DNA of 64,000 nucleotides from Haematospirillum jordaniae (GCF_001611975.1 NZ_CP014525.1:1728001-1792000); one strand, 5' to 3'. Shown: positions 28,743 to 38,065, counted from the stretch's first letter. Numbers and translations: made by a program. The notes: generated by a model from the letters alone, not told the origin.

Positions 28743-30146
28743 ATGGCACGTGATATCCTGATCGTTGATGATGAAGCTGATATTCGGACAGTTCTGTCAG
28801 GAATTCTGGAGGATGAGGGGTATGTGACCCGCGGGGCCGGTAGCACCGAGGACGCTCTGATGTCTGTTGCTGATAAGGCTCCGGGGTTGGTTATCCTCGA
28901 TATATGGCTGGAAGGCTCCGGGATGGATGGTCTCCAGCTTCTTGATATTCTGCGCCGTGATTATCCTTTGGTTCCCGTTGTTATGATTTCAGGCCACGGG
29001 ACAATAGAAACAGCTGTTTCTGCCATTCGTAACGGTGCCTATGACTTTATTGAGAAGCCATTCAAGACAGACCGGCTTTTGCTGGTCGTCGAGCGGGCCT
29101 TTGAGGCCGCCCGCCTGCGCATGGAGAATCAGCAGCTAAAGAGTGCTATTTCTGTTCCATCTGATCTGCATGGGACGTCAATGGCTATCACGCATGTTCG
29201 ACAGGCGATTGCCCGTGTGGCTCCATCGGGGTCAAGGGTTCTGATTGTTGGACAGGCTGGATCCGGCAAGGAAGTGGTGGCCCGGCTGATACATGCTCAT
29301 TCCCGCCGTGCAGATGCTCCATTTGTTTGCGTCAACTGCGCTACCATGCACCCTGACCGCATGGAGATAGAGCTTTTCGGGACCGAAAGAGGCTATGAGG
29401 GAGAGCAAGCATCCAGAAAGATTGGCGTGTTCGAGCAGGCAGATGGTGGCACACTGCTCTTGGATGAAATCGGTGACATGCCATTGGAAACCCAGGGAAA
29501 GATTGTCCGTGTTTTGCAAGAGCAGACGTTCGAGCGCGTGGGGGGAACCAAGAAGATAGCAGTCGATGTTCGGGTTATTGCCACGACTACCCGCGACTTG
29601 CGTCTGTCCATTGCCCAAGGCGAGTTCCGTGAAGATTTGTATTATCGCCTGAGTGTTGTGCCAATACATGTTCCAGCCCTACAGGACAGGCGGGAGGATA
29701 TCCCGGTTCTGTCACGCGTTATCATGGAGCAGGCTGCTCGTAGTACCGGCGCTCTACCTCGGTGCATCGGCGATGATGCCATGGCTGTGCTGCAATCCTA
29801 TGATTGGCCCGGTAATGTCAGGCAGCTGCGCAATGTGATTGATTGGCTGTTGATCATGGCTCCCGGGGATAACGAGGACGTGATTCGCGCTGATATGTTA
29901 CCGGCTGAAATCAGCCTGATTGTGCCGGAGGTCTTGTTACGGCTTGAAGGATCGGCTGAAATCATGTCGTTGCCTCTGCGCGATGCTCGTGAGATGTTCG
30001 AGCGGGAGTACCTGCTGGCACAAGTTACCCGTTTTAATGGCAATATCTCGCGAACGGCCGAATTCATTGGCATGGAACGTTCTGCTCTTCATCGGAAGCT
30101 GAAGAATCTCGGGGTGTCCAGCGAGGAGAAGGTAAGGGCACTGTAA
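28743..30146 (+). CDS. ntrX: nitrogen assimilation response regulator NtrX
   Basis: A 467-residue regulator with a receiver (D53 in VILDIWLEGSGMDG, KPF later), an AAA+ domain with Walker A GQAGSGKE and Walker B-type GGTLLLDEIGDMP, and a Fis-type C-terminus (FNGNISRTAEFIGMERSALHRKLK). The GAFTGA sigma54-contact loop is absent: ELFGTERGYEG stands there, which is normal for alphaproteobacterial NtrX. It forms a pair with NtrY. Confidence 0.94.
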   Translation: MARDILIVDDEADIRTVLSGILEDEGYVTRGAGSTEDALMSVADKAPGLVILDIWLEGSGMDGLQLLDILRRDYPLVPVVMISGHGTIETAVSAIRNGAYDFIEKPFKTDRLLLVVERAFEAARLRMENQQLKSAISVPSDLHGTSMAITHVRQAIARVAPSGSRVLIVGQAGSGKEVVARLIHAHSRRADAPFVCVNCATMHPDRMEIELFGTERGYEGEQASRKIGVFEQADGGTLLLDEIGDMPLETQGKIVRVLQEQTFERVGGTKKIAVDVRVIATTTRDLRLSIAQGEFREDLYYRLSVVPIHVPALQDRREDIPVLSRVIMEQAARSTGALPRCIGDDAMAVLQSYDWPGNVRQLRNVIDWLLIMAPGDNEDVIRADMLPAEISLIVPEVLLRLEGSAEIMSLPLRDAREMFEREYLLAQVTRFNGNISRTAEFIGMERSALHRKLKNLGVSSEEKVRAL

Positions 30147-30189
30147 TCCTTGCCTGTTGGCTTGTTCAGGACAGCGGAGACTGTTGACC

Positions 30190-31569
30190 ATGAAGGTTAT
30201 TATTTGTGGCGCTGGCCAAGTTGGTCACAACATTGCGCATTATCTTGCTGCCGAGAAGGACAACGATATTACCGTTGTTGACCAACGGCCGGAATTGATC
30301 CGCAAGATACAGGACACGCTGGATGTAAAGGCCGTGGTTGGTCACGCCTCTTATCCCGAGATCCTCGAACAGGCCGGTGCCCGTGATGCCAGTTTGCTGA
30401 TAGCGGTGACGGCAGTTGACGAAGTGAACATGGTTGCCTGCCAGGTCGCGCATTCCCTGTTTTCTGTTCCGACCAAGATTGCCCGCGTACGGAGCCAGTC
30501 CTATCTGGATCCCATGTGGGGTAATTTGTTTAATCACAATGATTTGCCTATCGATGTGATTATCAGCCCAGAGATCGAGGTTGCCCGTGCGATTGCCCGT
30601 CGACTGCAGGTTCCGGGAACGACAGATATTATTCCGCTTGTTGACAACAAGGTTCAGCTTCTGGGGGTGCGCTGTACGCCGGATACCCCGGTTCTGCATA
30701 CGCCCTTGCGCCAGCTTTCGGCTTTGTTCCCCGATTTGCACTTGGTTATCGTTGGTATCGTCCGCAATGATCGCCCGATTGTGCCCTCTGCAGAAGATCA
30801 AATGCTTGAAGGAGATATTGTCTATTTTGTCGTGGCGACAGAGCATGTGAGCCGCGCCTTGGCTGCTTTTGGCCAAGAGGCACCGCAGGCCCGCCGCATT
30901 TTGATACTGGGGGGTGGGAATATTGCCCTGTTTCTGGCCCAGCAGATTGAGCAGGATCACCCAGATATATCCTTACGTATGGTTGAGTTGTACAAAGACA
31001 GGGCAGAATACATTGCTAGAACCCTGAGCCGGGCAACGGTCATCAATGGGGATGTTCTGGATCCCGAAATCCTGAAAGAAGCCGGTGTCAACCGTGTTGA
31101 AACCGTTATTGCGCTAACCAACGACGATGAAACAAATATTCTTTCGGCTATGCTTGCTAAGCGCTATGGCGCGGAGAGAACCATCGCCCTGCTCAATAAA
31201 ACGACATACGGTGGTTTGGCTGGGCCTTTGGGCGTTGATGTTGTTGTTAATCCGCGCGGCATTACAGTTTCAAATATTCTGCTTCATGTCCGTCGGGGGC
31301 GGATCCATGCCGTTCATTCCCTTCAGGAAGGGTTTGGAGAGGTCATTGAAGCTGTTGCCGTCGATACATCTCCCTTGGTGGGCAAATCCTTGCGTGATTT
31401 CAAGCTGCCTCCGGGGGTTATGCTCGGGGCTGTCGTGCGAGGAGAACAGGTTATCATGCCCCGTGGTAATACCGTTGTTCAGGGTGGTGACAGGGTAGTT
31501 CTGTTTGCTGTTGCGGATGCCGTCAAGAAGGTTGAGAAAATGTTCTCTGTTCGCTTGGAATATTTTTGA
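30190..31569 (+). CDS. trkA: Trk system potassium uptake regulator TrkA
   Basis: A 459-residue cytoplasmic gating subunit of the Trk K+ transporter. It has two repeats of a Rossmann NAD-binding domain (MKVIICGAGQVGHNIAHYLA; RRILILGGGNIALFLAQQIE), each followed by a TrkA-C domain. ATG 30190 gives the family start. It follows ntrX, an order kept in many alphaproteobacteria. No trkH or trkG lies in this window. Confidence 0.95.
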   Translation: MKVIICGAGQVGHNIAHYLAAEKDNDITVVDQRPELIRKIQDTLDVKAVVGHASYPEILEQAGARDASLLIAVTAVDEVNMVACQVAHSLFSVPTKIARVRSQSYLDPMWGNLFNHNDLPIDVIISPEIEVARAIARRLQVPGTTDIIPLVDNKVQLLGVRCTPDTPVLHTPLRQLSALFPDLHLVIVGIVRNDRPIVPSAEDQMLEGDIVYFVVATEHVSRALAAFGQEAPQARRILILGGGNIALFLAQQIEQDHPDISLRMVELYKDRAEYIARTLSRATVINGDVLDPEILKEAGVNRVETVIALTNDDETNILSAMLAKRYGAERTIALLNKTTYGGLAGPLGVDVVVNPRGITVSNILLHVRRGRIHAVHSLQEGFGEVIEAVAVDTSPLVGKSLRDFKLPPGVMLGAVVRGEQVIMPRGNTVVQGGDRVVLFAVADAVKKVEKMFSVRLEYF

Positions 31570-31593
31570 TTATTTGCAGCTCTGTATCATGAG

Positions 31594-32292
31594 ATGAAGG
31601 TCATGATGGATCCTTTACTTGTATCCCCGCCGCAGGCCGTGCTTTTTGACTGGGATAACACGTTGGTTGATACGTGGCCGTGCATCCTGAAGGCCATGAA
31701 TATGACCCTGGTCCATATGGGACACGCTCCTTGGACCCGTGAAGAGGGGATGGCACGCATTTCCCGTTCGCTACGCGATAGTTTCCCTGATCTTTTTGGA
31801 GAGCGATGGAGGGAAGCCCAAGATATCTTTTATGAATCTTTCCGGTCATGTCATTTGGATATGCTGAGGCCTCTTCCCCATGCAGAAGCTCTGGTGCGCC
31901 ATATGCGTGGTATGGGGGCATGGGTTGGTATTGTCAGTAACAAGACTGGGGATTTGTTGCGGATTGAGGTAGAACATTTGGGATGGGAGGGCTTGTTCCA
32001 TCGTGTGGCCGGAGCTGGTGATGCAAAAGCCGACAAGCCTCATGTCGAACACATTTTGTACGCTCTGCAGGGATCTGGTCTGAAGCCCGGCCAGGATATT
32101 TGGTTTGTTGGTGATCATGCTATCGATATGCAATGCGCTACGGGGGCAGGCTGTACACCCTTTCTTCTTCACCACGATGGCCCCTTGGCGGATGATCTTC
32201 TGTCATGGGCCCCGCTGGGTATTTATGGTAGCTGTGGGGAATTTCTTGATGTCTTGCGTACTCTTGCTGTTCCCAGCAATGAAAATAGATGA
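31594..32292 (+). CDS. HAD-superfamily phosphatase (phosphoglycolate phosphatase-like)
   Basis: A 232-residue HAD hydrolase. The nucleophile motif is LFDWDNTLVDTW, motif II is IVSNKTG, motif III is the lysine of AKADKPHVEHIL, and motif IV is WFVGDHAIDMQCA. The helical cap after motif I (residues about 20-85) puts it in the Gph-like subfamily. The substrate cannot be told from sequence. It lies between trkA and hfq. Confidence 0.85.
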   Translation: MKVMMDPLLVSPPQAVLFDWDNTLVDTWPCILKAMNMTLVHMGHAPWTREEGMARISRSLRDSFPDLFGERWREAQDIFYESFRSCHLDMLRPLPHAEALVRHMRGMGAWVGIVSNKTGDLLRIEVEHLGWEGLFHRVAGAGDAKADKPHVEHILYALQGSGLKPGQDIWFVGDHAIDMQCATGAGCTPFLLHHDGPLADDLLSWAPLGIYGSCGEFLDVLRTLAVPSNENR

Positions 32293-32307
32293 TAACGAAA
32301 GAGACCC

Positions 32308-32338
32308 GACCGAAGGACGGTCCCCCCTGATGAAGGGG
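32308..32338 (+). promoter_or_regulatory. two small hairpins in the hfq leader
   Basis: GACCG-AAGGA-CGGTC (32308-32322) is followed at once by CCCC-TGATGAA-GGGG (32324-32338), 30 bases before hfq. They could influence hfq translation or processing. Read by eye, without energy calculation. Confidence 0.3.
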
Positions 32339-32367
32339 CAACAAAAAGTGGAAAGGTCATGACTCTC

Positions 32368-32619
32368 ATGCCCAGCGAAAAATCCCAGAATATACAGGAT
32401 GTTTTCCTGAACCATATCCGCAAGGCAAAAATTCCAGTCACTGTCTACCTTGTTAATGGGGTTAAGTTGCAAGGTATTGTAAGCTGCTTTGATAATTTCT
32501 GCCTTCTGCTCCGTCGGGATGGTCATACCCAGCTGATATATAAGCATGCTGTTTCCACCGTGATGCCGGGTGGTCCGGTGCAGCTTTTTGAACCCAAGCC
32601 TGAAGATGAACAAGAGTGA
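32368..32619 (+). CDS. hfq: RNA chaperone Hfq
   Basis: An 83-residue Sm-like protein that forms a hexamer and pairs small RNAs with mRNAs. Sm1 is [27 protein letters not shown], given here as [11 protein letters not shown] plus FDNFCLLL; Sm2 is [10 protein letters not shown]. The N-terminal [18 protein letters not shown] is typical. ATG 32359 is an alternative three codons earlier, but sits only 2 bases after the purine-rich site. It overlaps hflX by four bases (GTGA). Confidence 0.96.
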   Translation: MPSEKSQNIQDVFLNHIRKAKIPVTVYLVNGVKLQGIVSCFDNFCLLLRRDGHTQLIYKHAVSTVMPGGPVQLFEPKPEDEQE

Positions 32620-33932
32620 ACCAGCCTTGCGTTTCATCCGTTATGGATTCTGATCGTTCTGCCGTTTCCGGGCGTAGTAAATCTGCGGTTCTGTGCCCGT
32701 TTTTAAAAAAGACAGCGAGTGGCGCGCGCGCTCCAGAGGCGCGACTGGCTGAGGCTGTTGGTCTCGCTCGGGCTATTGATCTGGATATTGTTCTGTCCGA
32801 GGTCGCCTTGGTCAGTGCCATCAGGCCAGCCACCTATGTAGGGGGGGGGCTGGTCGAGCGTCTTGCCCCTGTCCTCGATGATCTGGACGTGGATATAGTC
32901 GTTGTTGATGCGCGTCTATCCCCTGTCCAACAGCGAAATCTTGAGAAGGCGTGGGGAACCAAGGTCATTGACCGCACCGGGCTTATTCTGGAGATCTTCG
33001 GTGCCCGTGCACGAACTCGTGAAGGTCAGCTACAGGTTGAGTTGGCCCATCTTGAGTACCAGAAATCGCGCCTTGTCCGGTCTTGGACGCACTTGGAGCG
33101 ACAAAGAGGCGGCTTTGGTTTTATGGGAGGGCCGGGGGAAAGTCAGATTGAGATTGACCGTCGTCTTATCGGCGATCGTATTGTCCGCCTGAAGAAAGAT
33201 CTTGAATCGGTGAAGAGGACCCGGACTCTTCACCGGAAAGCGCGCAAGAGGACACCCTTTCCCATTGTCGCCCTTGTCGGGTATACAAATGCGGGAAAAT
33301 CCACGCTTTTTAACCAGATGACCCGTGCTGCCGTTATGGCGGAAGACCAGCTTTTCGCGACGTTGGATCCAACGATGCGTGCCTTGCAGTTGCCATCCGG
33401 TCGGACAGTGATTCTGTCAGATACGGTTGGTTTTGTCTCTGATCTCCCGCATGAGTTAGTGGCTGCATTCCATGCCACGCTGGAAGAGGTTCTTGAGGCT
33501 GACCTGATCATACATGTCCGGGATTGTGCACATCCCGACAGTGAATCTCAGAAACGGGATGTTGAGAAGGTTCTGCGTGATGAACTGGGTCTGGATCCCG
33601 CTGTTGAGGGCAGGGTTGTCGAGGTTCTTAACAAGGCAGATCTTCTTCTGGAGTCTTCCGTCGATCCAGACACCGGGGCACTTCTTTTGTCAGCCTTGTC
33701 CGGGGATGGTGTGGGCAATGTGCTGCACCGTATTGACGACTGTCTGGCCTTAGCACGTGTGGCTGTAGAGCTGGTTGTTCCGCCTTCTGATGGAAAAATG
33801 CTGGCGTGGATCTATCGAAAGGGAGAGGTCCTGAGCCGGGAGGACCATGAAGAGGGGGTGCGTCTGATCGTACGCCTTGATCCCGCTGATGCCGGACGTT
33901 TGGCGACCAGGACAACAAGTCTTCCCGATTGA
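32616..33932 (+). CDS. hflX: GTPase HflX
   Basis: A 438-residue ribosome-associated GTPase. The N-terminal HflX domain contains [32 protein letters not shown] and [19 protein letters not shown]. The G domain has G1 [10 protein letters not shown]3 DTVGF and G4 NKAD. It starts with GTG 32616, overlapping the hfq stop; ATG 32643 is a weaker alternative. The hfq-hflX pairing is widely conserved. Confidence 0.95.
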   Translation: MNQPCVSSVMDSDRSAVSGRSKSAVLCPFLKKTASGARAPEARLAEAVGLARAIDLDIVLSEVALVSAIRPATYVGGGLVERLAPVLDDLDVDIVVVDARLSPVQQRNLEKAWGTKVIDRTGLILEIFGARARTREGQLQVELAHLEYQKSRLVRSWTHLERQRGGFGFMGGPGESQIEIDRRLIGDRIVRLKKDLESVKRTRTLHRKARKRTPFPIVALVGYTNAGKSTLFNQMTRAAVMAEDQLFATLDPTMRALQLPSGRTVILSDTVGFVSDLPHELVAAFHATLEEVLEADLIIHVRDCAHPDSESQKRDVEKVLRDELGLDPAVEGRVVEVLNKADLLLESSVDPDTGALLLSALSGDGVGNVLHRIDDCLALARVAVELVVPPSDGKMLAWIYRKGEVLSREDHEEGVRLIVRLDPADAGRLATRTTSLPD

Positions 33933-33978
33933 CATGGGCATCTAAGCAGGTCCCATTGTTCTGGTTACTCCTTGATCT

Positions 33979-34788
33979 ATGGAGTATACCTATGAAATGG
34001 ACGATGCTTTTCTTGCCCTCGTATCAGATATTATCCGGGACACTGCGAAGACAGAAATCCTGCCCCGGTTCCGTGCGTTGTCTGCAAGCCAAGTGCAAAG
34101 CAAGACATCCGCTAATGACTTGGTAACAGAAGCGGATATCTTGGCCGAGCAGAGGCTTTCCGTTTTGCTGACGGAAATTATGCCTGAATCTATGGTCGTT
34201 GGTGAGGAAGGCTGTCATGCTGACCCTGATTTGATACGGGCTATTGGAACAGCACCGCTTGTGTGGGTTGTTGATCCGCTGGATGGTACCGCCAATTTTG
34301 TCAGTGGAAATCCTGTTTTTGCAACGGTTGTTGCCTTGGTTCGTGATGGTGTAACCATGGCGGGGTGGCTGCATGACCCTGTTAACGATGTTACCCTGTG
34401 TGGATACCGTGGCAATGGGGTGATCCGCAATGGCGTCAGGGTTCGGTTGGAGCCGCATGATCGTCCGCTGTCAGAACGTACAGGATCACCGGGGGCCAAT
34501 ACGCCCAAGTCTCTTCAGGGGCGCTTTGCCCATAACATTCGTCATGGAAGTGCGGCCCATGATTATATGGCGTTGATCTCCGGACGTATAGAGTTTGCCG
34601 CTTTCCGCAGGCTTGCCCCGTGGGATCATGCAGCAGGGGTTCTGCTGTATGAAGAAGCCGGTGGTATTAGCGGATTTATGGATGGTAGCCCGTACAGCCC
34701 AAGCATCCACGAAGGATTCTTGATAGCAGCCCAGAGCCGTATGCTCTGGAACGAAATTGCTGAAGCTTTCCGCTCTGCTGCGTCGTAG
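33979..34788 (+). CDS. inositol monophosphatase family protein
   Basis: A 269-residue Mg2+-dependent phosphatase of the IMPase/SuhB/HisN family. Metal-site motifs are VGEEG, WVVDPLDGTANFVSGNPVFA (in part) and the late APWDHAAGVLLYEEAGG. The family covers inositol phosphatase, histidinol phosphatase and PAP phosphatase, and the substrate is open. Downstream of hflX, it could be HisN-type. The start is ATG 33979; ATG 33997 follows GGAG and is possible. Confidence 0.87.
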   Translation: MEYTYEMDDAFLALVSDIIRDTAKTEILPRFRALSASQVQSKTSANDLVTEADILAEQRLSVLLTEIMPESMVVGEEGCHADPDLIRAIGTAPLVWVVDPLDGTANFVSGNPVFATVVALVRDGVTMAGWLHDPVNDVTLCGYRGNGVIRNGVRVRLEPHDRPLSERTGSPGANTPKSLQGRFAHNIRHGSAAHDYMALISGRIEFAAFRRLAPWDHAAGVLLYEEAGGISGFMDGSPYSPSIHEGFLIAAQSRMLWNEIAEAFRSAAS

Positions 34789-34793
34789 GGGCC

Positions 34794-36167
34794 TTATGAA
34801 AAGAAGTTACCCTTCCGCCATGCATCAAGATTGGCCAATGCGCGTTGTGCATACAGGGGCTTGCGTTCGCGTCCCTTGATTCTCTTGCCTCTTGCATCGC
34901 GATCATCGGTCAGCTCCGGGAAAAGACCGAAGTTGATATTCATGGGCTGGTAGGTGTCTGAAACAGCGCCCCCGGTGATGTGGGCAAGCATGGCCCCCAT
35001 CGCGGTTGTGATGGGGGGGGAGTCAAGGTGTTTGCCCAAGACATCCGCAGCGGTAAAGAGCCCTGCCATCAGCCCGACAGCTGCGCTTTCGACATAGCCT
35101 TCGCAGCCTGTAATTTGTCCGGCAAAGCGGATGTCCGGTCTATTCTTCAAGCGCAGTCTATGGTCCAGAAGGCGAGGGCTGTTCAAGAATGTGTTCCGAT
35201 GAATGCCGCCCAGCCGTGCGAATTCTGCATTTTCAAGGCCGGGTATCATTCTGAACACGCGGCTCTGTTCTCCGTACTTCAACTTCGTCTGGAAACCAAC
35301 GATGTTGTAGATTGTACCCAAGGCGTTATCTTGCCTAAGCTGCACAACAGCATAGGGTTTCTGCCCGGGTGTGTGCGGATTGGTCAGCCCAACCGGTTTC
35401 ATGGGGCCATAAAGAAGCGTTTGTCGTCCGCGTTCGGCCATGACCTCAATGGGCAGGCAGCCTTCAAAATACGGTGTGTCTTTTTCCCAGTCCTTGAATT
35501 CCGTTTTCTCAGCTGCCAATAGAGCATCCAGAAATGCTTCGTATTCTTCCTGCGTCATAGGACAGTTTATATAATCTGTTCCGGTGCCCTTGTCATAGCG
35601 TGACTGGAACCATGCCTTTGACAGATCAATAGAATCCTTGTGTACAATTGGAGCAATCGCATCAAAGAAGGACAAGGATTCCTCACCCGTAGCGGTGCGG
35701 ATTTCTTCTGCCAAGGGTGATGATGTCAGGGGGCCTGTTGCAATAATTGTTTGGCCCCACGTTTCCGGAGGCAGTGTACGCAGTTCGGTGCGCTCGACAC
35801 GTATATTCGGATGATCCTGCACACGTTTGGTAATGAATGCGGAGAAGGCTTCCCTGTCGACAGCCAAGGCGCCACCCGCTGGTACTTTTGTGTGATCTGC
35901 TGCTTCCATGATCAAGGATGAGCAGCGCCGCATTTCTTCGTGCAAAAGACCTACGGCATTGTAAAGGGCATCATCAGAACGAAAAGAGTTCGAGCAGACG
36001 AGCTCGGCGAGGTGATCTGTTTGATGGGCATTGGTTGTAGTTTGTGGACGCATTTCATGGATAACAACTGAAACACCGGCATTGACCAGCTGCCAGGCTG
36101 CTTCGCATCCAGCCAGTCCACCGCCGACAATATGAACGTGCCGGGCTGTGTTGTTATGTGTAGCCAT
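34794..36167 (-). CDS. trmFO: methylenetetrahydrofolate-tRNA-(uracil-5-)-methyltransferase TrmFO
   Basis: A 457-residue FAD-dependent enzyme that makes m5U54 in tRNA using methylene-THF. The FAD motif is [21 protein letters not shown], followed by [29 protein letters not shown] and [12 protein letters not shown], all characteristic. The later catalytic-cysteine region ([16 protein letters not shown]) and [11 protein letters not shown] are present. It converges with the phosphatase gene, 5 bases apart. Confidence 0.96.
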   Translation of the reverse strand: MATHNNTARHVHIVGGGLAGCEAAWQLVNAGVSVVIHEMRPQTTTNAHQTDHLAELVCSNSFRSDDALYNAVGLLHEEMRRCSSLIMEAADHTKVPAGGALAVDREAFSAFITKRVQDHPNIRVERTELRTLPPETWGQTIIATGPLTSSPLAEEIRTATGEESLSFFDAIAPIVHKDSIDLSKAWFQSRYDKGTGTDYINCPMTQEEYEAFLDALLAAEKTEFKDWEKDTPYFEGCLPIEVMAERGRQTLLYGPMKPVGLTNPHTPGQKPYAVVQLRQDNALGTIYNIVGFQTKLKYGEQSRVFRMIPGLENAEFARLGGIHRNTFLNSPRLLDHRLRLKNRPDIRFAGQITGCEGYVESAAVGLMAGLFTAADVLGKHLDSPPITTAMGAMLAHITGGAVSDTYQPMNINFGLFPELTDDRDARGKRIKGRERKPLYAQRALANLDAWRKGNFFS

Positions 36168-36318
36168 GAGAATAGCGTCCTCTTTCCTGCACTGTTCCAG
36201 AGGATGCTCTCCTATCCCGGTGATGCAAAAACCTCAAGCGGCAATTCTCTATGGATGCACGCAGGATGGATTTTTTTCTGTCATGTGCAGCGTATAGATC
36301 TATGCGTGTTTTTCCATA

Positions 36319-36337
36319 CTATCTATTTGATAGATAG
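36319..36337. promoter_or_regulatory. perfect inverted repeat, candidate operator
   Basis: CTATCTA-TTTGA-TAGATAG has 7-bp arms and a 5-bp spacer. It lies between trmFO and the short ORFs of the XRE/S24 module. This is the size and symmetry expected of a phage-type repressor operator. GATAAT follows at 36339-36344 and may be a -10 box. Confidence 0.45.
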
Positions 36338-36345
36338 AGATAATT

Positions 36346-36546
36346 ATGTATCCCGACGTTCTTGATCTCGTTAATCGAGGTGAATATGATCCGGGTTCTT
36401 CGCCTTCAGTATATGGCTGGCGGGCGGAGAGGCCACCGGGCTGCAACCCGGTGCCCAGAGGGTCTTGCACACCCCCCGGCAAATCAAACTGGCCAGGATT
36501 GACCTGCCGCCGCCCGGTCCATGCGCATGGACAGGAGACGGCATAA
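36346..36546 (+). CDS. short hypothetical ORF, possibly leader sequence instead
   Basis: A 66-codon ORF starting MYPDVLDLVNRGEYDPG and ending HAHGQETA. It is proline- and glycine-rich, with no family I recognise, no strong ribosome site, and a start very close to the possible -10 box. It ends one base before the next ATG. Its middle overlaps a clear hairpin (36434-36453), so the stretch may be a structured leader rather than a gene. Confidence 0.3.
   Translation: MYPDVLDLVNRGEYDPGSSPSVYGWRAERPPGCNPVPRGSCTPPGKSNWPGLTCRRPVHAHGQETA
36434..36453 (+). promoter_or_regulatory. GC-rich hairpin in the leader of a small ORF
   Basis: CACCGGG-CTGCAA-CCCGGTG is a perfect 7-bp stem with a 6-base loop, upstream of the ORF at 36548. 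Confidence 0.4.
36517..36532. promoter_or_regulatory. 16-bp perfect palindrome over the ribosome site region
   Basis: GTCCATGCGCATGGAC reads the same on both strands and directly touches the AGGAG ribosome site of the ORF at 36548. It could be an operator or an RNA hairpin that hides the ribosome site. Confidence 0.4.
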
Positions 36547-36547
36547 C

Positions 36548-36760
36548 ATGGGGTGTTTTTCTATGTGCGAAAAAAGCCGGGGTTGTGATGGAAAGTCTGT
36601 TTCAGATGCCGGGTTCGATCAGAATGATTATTTCGGAGCGCCGATCTGGCGTGGCTCTATCCTCTGGAAGTACGGAATACTTCGTCTGCTGCCAACGCCT
36701 GACGATTACCCCGAATGGAAAGCCGGGGGCGTTGATGATCCCAAGGGCAGTAGTGCCTGA
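36548..36760 (+). CDS. small hypothetical protein of the XRE/S24 module
   Basis: A 70-residue protein with a good ribosome site (GGAG 11 bases before the ATG). It carries FDQNDYFGAPIWRGSILWKYGILRLL, here noted as IWRGSILWKYG, then PTPDDYPEWKAGG. I recognise no family. Its 3' end overlaps the convergent XRE/S24 gene by 55 bases, so one of the two ends may be regulatory for the other. Confidence 0.45.
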   Translation: MGCFSMCEKSRGCDGKSVSDAGFDQNDYFGAPIWRGSILWKYGILRLLPTPDDYPEWKAGGVDDPKGSSA

Positions 36761-37434
36761 TAGGCACCTATAACGACGGCTATTACAGATGTATGAGGTG
36801 CATCAGGAGCCGGCCAAGGAATGGGCGGTAATATTGGGTCTGGTGATGGCACCGTCAGCACGCGCGAGCCATCTTTCTGCACCTTCAGGCGCCGTGCTGT
36901 CAATTCGTACCGATCCGGAGACGGCATGAAGCGCCGTACAATGACCCACATGCCATCTGTTACAGAGACTGGGACATCTGCGACAGGAACGCATATGAGA
37001 ACGCTACCTGCTTGGAAGATATCGTATATGCCCCCCGAGCCAACCTGTAACCCGTATGCAGTTGACCAAGGGTTTCCGGGGGGCAGGGGGCAGATCCGGT
37101 GTTTTTCTGGTGGCCATTCGGGAAATTTCACCCACTTTCCCGGACAGACTTCTCCTCGAACAATGACTTGCGAGGGCGAGACGCTAGATTTGTCAGTGTT
37201 ATTTCCCTTATTGCATTCTGGGGTTTCGCCGTGAAGAAGCCAGTCTGACGAAACGCCAAGAAATTCAGCCAGTTTGGCCAAGTTATCAGCGCGCGGTGAT
37301 TTTGTGCGGCCTGACCTGATATCCCTTAAGAAGTCAGGTTTCAGTCCCGCGGCAAGGCACAGGGCCCGCTGTGACTTGATTCCTCGTTGAGAAGCCAGGA
37401 GCATCGCCCTGGCCACGATGCTTTTACTGGTCAT
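36706..37434 (-). CDS. XRE-family regulator with S24 (LexA/CI)-like C-terminus
   Basis: A 242-residue phage-type regulator. Residues about 5-70 form a Cro/CI helix-turn-helix (QRALCLAAGLKPDFLRDIRSGRTKSP, then NLAKLAEFLGVSSDWLL). The C-terminal half (about 90-220) has the LexA/CI-like layout: VIVRGEVCPGKW, YGLQVGSGGIYDIF, DGMWVIVRR, ELTARRL. The segment that should hold the serine nucleophile is atypical (GSGGI rather than GDSM), and Arg replaces the expected Lys in the ARRL segment, so RecA-stimulated self-cleavage is doubtful. It lies between short ORFs and an unrecognised ORF before yajC. Confidence 0.85.
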   Translation of the reverse strand: MTSKSIVARAMLLASQRGIKSQRALCLAAGLKPDFLRDIRSGRTKSPRADNLAKLAEFLGVSSDWLLHGETPECNKGNNTDKSSVSPSQVIVRGEVCPGKWVKFPEWPPEKHRICPLPPGNPWSTAYGLQVGSGGIYDIFQAGSVLICVPVADVPVSVTDGMWVIVRRFMPSPDRYELTARRLKVQKDGSRVLTVPSPDPILPPIPWPAPDAPHTSVIAVVIGAYQALLPLGSSTPPAFHSG

Positions 37435-37520
37435 GGCATTGGCCTGATTCTAACGAACCGGAGCGTGAAATATCCCTTATGGAGCCGTGCCTGTCATCAC
37501 GGAAGTTTCCGTTTGACTTT

Positions 37521-37538
37521 TGAGGTATTTTTCCCTCA
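37521..37538. promoter_or_regulatory. inverted repeat near the XRE/S24 gene start, candidate operator
   Basis: TGAGG-N8-CCTCA stands 87 bases upstream of the XRE/S24 start codon and at the start of the ORF reading toward yajC. TTGACT (37513-37518) precedes it and could be a -35 box. Confidence 0.35.
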
Positions 37539-37552
37539 TATCTCCCCTTCTG

Positions 37553-38065
37553 ATGGAAACGTGTTCAAGGGGAAGGGAAGTGGCTGGAGTCATGTTCCTC
37601 AAGACCGGATTAAGGTCAGAGTGGCTTTGGGCAGATTCCCTGAATATGCGCCATCATTTCAGGTATGGCCTATATGCAGAGTGTAAGGACCTGCGCATTT
37701 TCCGCAAAAAGCTGGAGGCGGTGTTTTCGTCCTTTTCTCCGGACATCGTGTTGTATACGAATCCCTTCCAGAGTTATGGTGTATCATCCGAAAGTCTTGG
37801 TCAGGCTCTTGTTATAAAACAACTTTCTTCTATATATTATTATGTTTCTCAAGAGATTGACCTATCTTTGGAGGGCTGTATCCTCAGTTCTTGTCTCATG
37901 AACGATGAGATATTGAAACCACGGTGTGATTGTGTCTGTGACCATCGTCTGTCAGGCATGAAATTTCCCCGTTGTGCTGCGGATTGCATTTGCAATGGGG
38001 TTATGCAGCAGTATATTCGCCGCCCGGAATGTTATCCGATGCCCGCTTTTCAGGAGAATTGCTGA
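37553..38065 (+). CDS. unrecognised ORF translationally coupled to yajC
   Basis: About 170 codons from ATG 37553 (TTG 37520 and ATG 37592 are alternatives). The middle (FRKKLEAVFSSFSPDIVLYTNPF, then ESLGQALVIKQLSSIYYY) loosely recalls RuvC/RNase H-fold phage resolvases, in which the aspartate/glutamate after the PDIV.Y strand is catalytic; here a threonine stands there. The N-terminal catalytic strand is not visible and the tail is cysteine-rich (CDCVCDH, CAADCIC). It may be a decayed phage gene. Its stop shares a base with the yajC ATG (TGATG). Codon style is less regular than its neighbours. Confidence 0.35.
   Translation: METCSRGREVAGVMFLKTGLRSEWLWADSLNMRHHFRYGLYAECKDLRIFRKKLEAVFSSFSPDIVLYTNPFQSYGVSSESLGQALVIKQLSSIYYYVSQEIDLSLEGCILSSCLMNDEILKPRCDCVCDHRLSGMKFPRCAADCICNGVMQQYIRRPECYPMPAFQENC

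Noticed and set aside
28743..30146. Absence of the GAFTGA motif in NtrX
   Set aside because: This is normal for alphaproteobacterial NtrX, so it is not a sign of decay.
36385..36501. 38-codon ORF behind a GAGGTG site in the XRE/S24 module
   Set aside because: It overlaps another short ORF and a strong hairpin, and is too short to judge from sequence alone.
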